A stretch of DNA of 16,141 bases from Candidatus Levyibacteriota bacterium (GTDB lineage: Bacteria > Patescibacteriota > Microgenomatia > Levybacterales > UBA12049), in contig JAGOUP010000005.1 of NCBI GenBank assembly GCA_018061205.1, forward strand, positions 1 to 16,141, given 5' to 3'. Shown one piece after another: positions 11,796 to 16,141 of this stretch (its first letter is position 1; the number at the start of each line of letters is the position of its first letter). The notes below the pieces were generated by a model. That model made no database searches and was not told the DNA's origin. It worked only from the letters and a program-made list of their open reading frames with translations. Both the position numbers and the translations under genes were made by a program.

Positions 11796-12920
11796 ATGGC
11801 TAGCGTAAAAGAACAAACCCACAATATAGCAGACATTCCTGAACTACTCAGGCAATCTCCACTACCAGGTGAAATTCTGCTGCTTACCGATAAAGCAGTC
11901 ATTATGACCGGAAGATCTAACCCAGCACTTGCACAAGACGTGGTGCAATTTTTAAGCGTGGGTCCTGAAGCATTGCGTCTTCATGAACCGGTAACTATTT
12001 TCCCAAATGGGGAATCAAATGTACAGATAGCCGAAAGTGTCCGAGGAAAAAGCGTCTATATCATCAATACTGGTGGCGCAAATCCCGACAATCTACAGGA
12101 CGCTACAGCTCCACAAGGAACAAAAAATCCGTTGAGACCGAGAAGTGTCGATAATGCGATTATGGAAACGCTGTTCATGATACAGGCTGCAAAAATTGCA
12201 GGCGCTGAAAAAATCGAGGTCATAACTCCTTGTTTACCATACTCAAGGGGAGATAGAAAAGATGAACCACGCAAAGCTATACCAGCAAAAGTTGTACTAG
12301 ACACCTTTGTTGCAACAGGTGCAACAGGAATTACCGTGGTAGATATTCATGCAGATCAAGAACAGGGATTTGTGAATATCCCAGTCAACCTCCTTTTTGC
12401 AGGTCCATTGCTATTAGAAGAAGACCTCAAAGGTGATAGGAATACACTACTGTTTTCATCAGCTGATTTAGGAGGAGCAAAGCGTGTTGCAAAACTTGCT
12501 GAATTGGCTGGAATTGGGGCAAATTATGCGTTTATTAATAAACAAAAACCTGAAGTAGGAAAAGCAGAAGCAACACATATTATTTGTAATGTCCCTATTG
12601 AAGGTCAGGATGTCAAAGTGGTAGAAGATATGTTTGATACTGGAGGAACTGCCGTAGCAGCTGCAGAAGCGCTAAAAAAAGAAGGAGCAAAAACCGTCAT
12701 GCTGTATGCAACTCATGGAATCTTTAGTGGTGATACAATCATGGAGCGAATTAACAATCCTGCGATTGATGGAATTGTTGTAACAGATTCTGTGTATATT
12801 CCTGAACACATACGGAACCATCCGAAAGTAAGGATCGTATCAATAGCAGGCATGCTTGCTCATGCAATTGCGAGAATTCATACCGGCGGTTCACTCACTG
12901 AGCTTATCCCCAAAAAATAA
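11796..12920 (+). CDS. prs: Ribose-phosphate pyrophosphokinase (PRPP synthetase), divergent form
   Basis: A 374-residue cytoplasmic enzyme that makes PRPP from ribose 5-phosphate and ATP for nucleotide synthesis. Motifs in order: FPNGESNVQIAESVRG (about 69-84; the usual form is F-x-D-G-E), PCLPYSRGDRKDEPRKAIPA (145-164; the ATP-binding flexible loop), VVDIHADQEQGFVNIPV (181-197), LLFSSADLGGAKRVAKLA (218-235), the PRPP loop VVEDMFDTGGTAVAAAEAL (275-293; usually D-x-x-D-T-A-G-T), and MLYATHGIFSG (302-312). It is longer than the usual 310-320 residues because of about 35 extra N-terminal residues and an insert near 95-120 (NPDNLQDATAPQGTKNPLRP). An upstream ATG at 11742 would add 18 residues but precedes the promoter. 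Its stop lies 5 bp from the convergent gene. Confidence 0.9.
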   Translation: MASVKEQTHNIADIPELLRQSPLPGEILLLTDKAVIMTGRSNPALAQDVVQFLSVGPEALRLHEPVTIFPNGESNVQIAESVRGKSVYIINTGGANPDNLQDATAPQGTKNPLRPRSVDNAIMETLFMIQAAKIAGAEKIEVITPCLPYSRGDRKDEPRKAIPAKVVLDTFVATGATGITVVDIHADQEQGFVNIPVNLLFAGPLLLEEDLKGDRNTLLFSSADLGGAKRVAKLAELAGIGANYAFINKQKPEVGKAEATHIICNVPIEGQDVKVVEDMFDTGGTAVAAAEALKKEGAKTVMLYATHGIFSGDTIMERINNPAIDGIVVTDSVYIPEHIRNHPKVRIVSIAGMLAHAIARIHTGGSLTELIPKK

Positions 12921-12925
12921 CGGCA

Positions 12926-13354
12926 TCACTTCTCATTCTTTTCTGCTTTTTTCATGAAGGCGTTGAATTGGGTTTCTTGTTTCGGGTGAGCCGCTGAAGT
13001 GAACGGACTAGCTGCATTTTTACTGCGTTCCAGTTGAATACTCTGGATATGCCCTACTCTATTTTTGGCTTCTTCACTGGTCAAAAATAGCTGTGCTGGT
13101 GAGGTCATTTTCTGTCTCTCCTCGTCACTTTTTAACGATTCGATCTTGGCTTTTTCCAAAATGCGTGAACCAAACGGACTCAACGTACTGGTGGGTATGG
13201 GCTGAGATACAGACTTGGTTACACCAGGGGCTGAGGAAGCATTTTGCATGATTTTCCGATCAGCAGCCACTGTTGCTACAAGCTCTTGTGTTTCCTGCTG
13301 TTCTTGTGCTTTTGTAGGTAAAAAGGACTCCTTCAGTTTCGTAAACCACTGCAT
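12926..13354 (-). CDS. Unrecognised polar, probably disordered 142-residue protein
   Basis: MQWFTKLKESFLPTKAQEQQ opens with a short amphipathic stretch; the rest is rich in Lys, Glu, Gln, Ser and Ala with no hydrophobic core, signal peptide or Cys. Segments such as FGSRILEKAKIESLKSDEER, LFLTSEEAKNRVGHIQSIQL and FNAFMKKAEKNEK look like isolated helices. No family recognised; an adaptor or scaffold protein is possible. It follows the small membrane protein gene by 52 bp on the same strand, so the two may form an operon. A TATACT lies 10 nt before the ATG, so it could also have its own start. The reading frame has sensible composition and no competing ORF. Confidence 0.6.
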   Translation of the reverse strand: MQWFTKLKESFLPTKAQEQQETQELVATVAADRKIMQNASSAPGVTKSVSQPIPTSTLSPFGSRILEKAKIESLKSDEERQKMTSPAQLFLTSEEAKNRVGHIQSIQLERSKNAASPFTSAAHPKQETQFNAFMKKAEKNEK

Positions 13355-13406
13355 AACAGTATTTAGTATAGAGTATTTTGTATTTGGGATAAAGGAGGAG
13401 AAAGAT

Positions 13407-13718
13407 TTATAAAAGAATAACCAACACCAAAACTGCGAGAAGGAAAAAGCAGAGCCAAAAGGTGGTTTTGACGAGCCATGTTCCCCAGGTTGTACTCAAA
13501 AGCACCCGCAAGAGCAAATACAAAGGCAGAGAAAGCCCTATGGTCCACCCGACTATTTGCCATGCGGTATGTTCGTTGATTCTGAAGCAATCGATGCCTG
13601 AACAGGCATCAGTGATGGTATAAAAAAGATACCCTACCGTGAGGTAAAACGCGATGGTAAAGGAGAAAAACGCGAGGAAAAGATACTTCCCAGAATCATA
13701 AAGATCTTGTCGCTGCAT
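13407..13718 (-). CDS. Small membrane protein with three hydrophobic segments
   Basis: A 103-residue protein with hydrophobic segments at about 12-34 (YLFLAFFSFTIAFYLTVGYL), 51-71 (AWQIVGWTIGLSLPLYLLLR) and 78-103 (GTWLVKTTFWLCFFLLAVLV). Between the first two lies a loop with two Cys, DACSGIDCFRINEH, which could form a disulfide outside the membrane. Family not recognised; many CPR genomes carry such small unknown membrane proteins. It has a consensus promoter ending 8 nt before its ATG and no Shine-Dalgarno sequence, so it is another likely leaderless gene. It lies between the wall-enzyme gene and the polar 142-residue protein on the same strand. Confidence 0.7.
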   Translation of the reverse strand: MQRQDLYDSGKYLFLAFFSFTIAFYLTVGYLFYTITDACSGIDCFRINEHTAWQIVGWTIGLSLPLYLLLRVLLSTTWGTWLVKTTFWLCFFLLAVLVLVILL

Positions 13719-13726
13719 AGAAGCCT

Positions 13727-13755
13727 ATAATATAGCATTTTGAGGCTGTTGTCAA
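13727..13755 (-). promoter_or_regulatory. Consensus promoter of the small membrane protein gene
   Basis: On the minus strand TTGACA (13755-13750), a 17-bp spacer and TATTAT (13732-13727); then AGGCTTCT and ATG at 13718. The expected first base is within two nucleotides of the A of the ATG. The spacer contains the TTTGAGGCT word (as AGCCTCAAA) also seen at 7676 and 7856. Confidence 0.65.
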
Positions 13756-13774
13756 GTGTGTGAAGCTTTCTAAG

Positions 13775-13788
13775 GCGCTATGCAGCGC
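13775..13788. repeat. Small GCGCT-ATGC-AGCGC hairpin at the stop of the wall-enzyme gene
   Basis: A perfect 5-bp GC stem over the TAG stop codon (13778-13780). No T-run follows on the minus strand (CTTAGAAAG), so a terminator role is weak; the codons involved encode the C-terminal RAA. Confidence 0.3.
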
Positions 13789-16141
13789 GTAATTGTTGGG
13801 ATTCTTCTGCGTCACGAGAATTTCTTCTCATAGGTCGCGGTGCTTCACTTCCCTTTTTCACTGCATAGACGTAGGCAGGTGGATACATATCAGTTATCGG
13901 AACACGCTTTCGTTTCCCATCCCATGAATCAACAACAGTCATCATGATCTTCTCTCCCTGTAGATGTATATCTTCAATAACAAAAATATGATCTGCTCCA
14001 TTTGCAGAAAAACGTTTTTTTGCTAGAGGCACACCATCTTCGTCTTTGTCTAAAAACTTTGAACTTCCTGAGGAGGCTACCAACAATGACCCGCTAGCGA
14101 GAGCATCTTTCATAAGCTGTAAATCAGCTGGAGGAAACTCGGGTACATCACCATCATTTGCTCTATCAAAAAGTTGATTAACTTTGAGGCCATATTTCTT
14201 CCTGATAAGATTTGGCACACCATTCTCTTCTCCCATTTTTGGATCACTACGGAACACGGTATCTCTTCCGGGAATACGTACATAGCCAAAATTTGGATCT
14301 AGCCATTCATTTTGAAATGCTTTGTCGATTTCGGTGGGTGTGATACGTTTGCCTAAAAGCGTGCTCACCACCATAGCAACGGATGTAGGACCACAGGTAA
14401 GCTCAACATCTCTTTTATCATCCCACCATGCTTCATCTTGCTCACGATACATATATTCTTTTGGAATTGTCTGCTTTTCACCAGGAGGTGCAGGTTGTAC
14501 TTCTGTAGTTGATGGCGAAACAGGTTTTGATTCCGGCTTAGCTTCAAGTTTCGGCGTAGGTTCTGGCTCTGCTGGAGCTTCCGGTTTTACTCTCGCTTCT
14601 GCAGGTGATTCTGGTTTTACTTCGGGTGGAGATATTGCTGTATCTTCTTCAGAAGGTACAGGTGTTGCTTCTGGTACTAACGGCGCAGGAACAGCAGTCG
14701 GAACCGGCCGCCAGCTCACGATATTTCCATGAGCATCACCAGCATAGGCTTCTTGCCAATCATATAAGTCATCATTGAGTTCTTTCCACAAACCCCTGCT
14801 GGGATCATGGGCTAACCAAATACGAAGAGCAGGATTGAGCTGAATATCTCCTGTTTTTCCATAATTGGTTTTTTGTAATGCATCTCTATATGCTTCTTGG
14901 ATCGTTTTCCCACCTATTACCTTTATCTGAGATGCTTTTTGCTGATCAATTATGGCTTCTCCTAATATATCCTTGATCTGAGAATATGTCTTGTATGATT
15001 CTTTTGACTCATTTGCTTGTGTATCTTCATCATCCTTGTTGAAAAGGGGGTGCTCTTGCAGTGCCTTTTCGAGTACTTCTGCTCGTACTTCTACCTCATA
15101 TGATGTCAGCTTGGCTGCTACTTCAGCATCATCAAAGCCTCGTTTTTTCAACCCTGCTGCAATCTGCGCTGTTAGAGCAAATCGAAGCACATGATCAAAA
15201 TACACTTTTGCTATAGTCGGAGCGCTCTCATCATAAGCTGAGACTGCATGCATCGCTTTTTCTCCGCCATTGTATGCTTGGGCAATTTTCAACCATTTGT
15301 AAGCATCTGAACCCCTATGTCCTTCTGCAGGATTTTGCCACGCAAAAGATTTCGCATTTGCTCTCACCTCATAATCTTTGATGACTTGCGTAATCGCTCG
15401 GTCGACATTGTATGCAGGTTCAATTTTTTGTTCTCGAGATTTTGGAATATAATCATCATGTTCATCTTTGTCTTCACGAAAATGAATATCTTCTACTTGC
15501 ATCAGCCCCTGTCCAGCAGAGCCATTTTCTGGTCCTGCAGCGGCGTCTCCCCCGGATTCTAGTACGGCAAGGGTTTTTAAGAAATTAACAGGAACCCCAA
15601 ACTCCTTTGCTTTTGCTTGCAGCAACGCATCATGCTCGTACACTTTCGGCGCATAAATACGAAGAGCATCTTCTTCTAACCATGCAGTCAGTTTTGGAAT
15701 GACCGATGAGGGAATATCAAACAACTCCCCTACATGGGTGATCCCTAGTTCCTTGGCTACTTCATTGGCATCATCATCCAAAAAAGGCAGTGAAGATGGC
15801 TCAAGATTTTCTTGGGATCGCATGAGCGGGAATTCTTTGATCAGCTTTTTGGCAATTTCTTTTCGTCTTGTTGCTGCTTCCGGAGATTCTCCAACAGCAG
15901 CTGGTGATGCTTCAGGTGAGGGTGAAGGCGATGGTGAAGGTACACGACGAGCTCCATCAGGAACATGCGCAGCAGATGCGACACCTGGCTCAGGTGGTGG
16001 TACTGGTGCAGGAGCTTGATCAGGAGGTGGTGATCCTGGTATTGGATCCCCTCGATTCGCTCCATATAAAATAGCTGCCCCCGCAGCCGCTGCTGTTGCG
16101 AAAAGACCTCTTCTTGTTATTCTGAGTGGTCCATCTCCTCC
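13778..16141 (-). CDS. Lytic transglycosylase / C39-type peptidase fusion, N-terminus outside the window
   Basis: The reading frame is open to the window edge, giving 787 visible residues; the ATG at 15823 is internal. Near the edge ITRRGLFATAAAAGAAILYG is a Tat-like signal or membrane anchor, followed by a Pro-rich spacer (PAPVPPPEPG, SPSPSPSPEASP). Numbering from 15823: an SLT-type lysozyme fold at about 70-215 with FLKTLAVLESGGDAAAGPEN (catalytic Glu E89), SAGQGLMQV and AQAYNGGEKA; a helical region; a Pro/Glu/Lys linker (375-455); then a papain-like C39_2 peptidase domain with YREQDEAWW (Gln), ELTCGPTSVAMVV (Cys C477), GADHIFVIEDIH (His H612) and VVDSWDG (Asp D632). It would cut glycan strands and peptides at the cell surface, perhaps in growth or contact with a host cell. 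The reaction of the peptidase domain is inferred. Confidence 0.85.
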   Translation of the reverse strand, partial: GGDGPLRITRRGLFATAAAAGAAILYGANRGDPIPGSPPPDQAPAPVPPPEPGVASAAHVPDGARRVPSPSPSPSPEASPAAVGESPEAATRRKEIAKKLIKEFPLMRSQENLEPSSLPFLDDDANEVAKELGITHVGELFDIPSSVIPKLTAWLEEDALRIYAPKVYEHDALLQAKAKEFGVPVNFLKTLAVLESGGDAAAGPENGSAGQGLMQVEDIHFREDKDEHDDYIPKSREQKIEPAYNVDRAITQVIKDYEVRANAKSFAWQNPAEGHRGSDAYKWLKIAQAYNGGEKAMHAVSAYDESAPTIAKVYFDHVLRFALTAQIAAGLKKRGFDDAEVAAKLTSYEVEVRAEVLEKALQEHPLFNKDDEDTQANESKESYKTYSQIKDILGEAIIDQQKASQIKVIGGKTIQEAYRDALQKTNYGKTGDIQLNPALRIWLAHDPSRGLWKELNDDLYDWQEAYAGDAHGNIVSWRPVPTAVPAPLVPEATPVPSEEDTAISPPEVKPESPAEARVKPEAPAEPEPTPKLEAKPESKPVSPSTTEVQPAPPGEKQTIPKEYMYREQDEAWWDDKRDVELTCGPTSVAMVVSTLLGKRITPTEIDKAFQNEWLDPNFGYVRIPGRDTVFRSDPKMGEENGVPNLIRKKYGLKVNQLFDRANDGDVPEFPPADLQLMKDALASGSLLVASSGSSKFLDKDEDGVPLAKKRFSANGADHIFVIEDIHLQGEKIMMTVVDSWDGKRKRVPITDMYPPAYVYAVKKGSEAPRPMRRNSRDAEESQQLRAA

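Noticed and set aside
1237..13354. UGA read as glycine (Gracilibacteria/SR1 code)
   Set aside because: UGA ends the antitoxin, the 144-residue protein and the 142-residue protein at sensible places, and no conserved gene here is interrupted by UGA.
15841..16074. His/Leu- or Gln/Val-rich ORFs on both strands near the right edge
   Set aside because: They are other-frame readings of the Pro-rich stalk of the transglycosylase/peptidase gene, whose frame is open to the edge.

Overview
The window looks like a chromosomal segment of a Patescibacteria (CPR) bacterium, probably of the Parcubacteria type. This is inferred from the A+T-rich sequence, the gene mix (mreB, a sortase, a PEGA/beta-propeller membrane protein, a WecG/TagA enzyme, GT4 clusters, PIN modules), and spacers filled with short repeated 'words' rather than IS elements. 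UGA ends several genes, so the glycine recoding of Gracilibacteria/SR1 does not apply. No rRNA, CRISPR array, transposase or prophage was seen.

Layout. 1-801 (+): an excisionase/MerR-type HTH gene followed by a PIN-fold protein that has lost most of its catalytic acids. 857-1536 (-): a Phd/YefM antitoxin and an intact PIN toxin that overlap by ATGA, under a consensus promoter. 1627-5163 (-): three GT4 glycosyltransferases. 5164-5728: repeats with an orphan intrinsic terminator. 5729-6722 (+): a compact cassette that is visibly richer in G+C than its surroundings. It holds a promoter, a long hairpin, a 56-residue membrane zinc-ribbon protein, a run of hairpins, an unrecognised 144-residue protein and a long RNA-like stem-loop capped by a GNRA tetraloop. 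6840-7604 (-): WecG/TagA-family transferase. 8008-9054 (-): MreB. 9376-10638 (+): PEGA/propeller protein. 10738-11520 (-): sortase. 11601-11672 (+): tRNA-Arg(CCT). 11796-12920 (+): divergent PRPP synthetase. 12926-13718 (-): a polar unknown and a small membrane protein. 13778-16141 (-): a Tat-like/anchored protein that joins a lytic-transglycosylase domain to a C39-type peptidase domain and runs off the window.

Much of the window serves the cell envelope: three GT4 enzymes and WecG/TagA for surface glycans, MreB for wall patterning, a sortase, and a wall-cutting enzyme. Two observations stand out. First, five genes have a -10 box ending only 6 or 8 nt before the best start codon, which predicts leaderless or nearly leaderless mRNAs and moves two starts downstream of the longest ORF. 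Second, the 5.7-6.7 kb cassette matches no family I recognise and carries three separate structured segments on one transcript. All calls come from reading the sequence; no database search or folding program was run.
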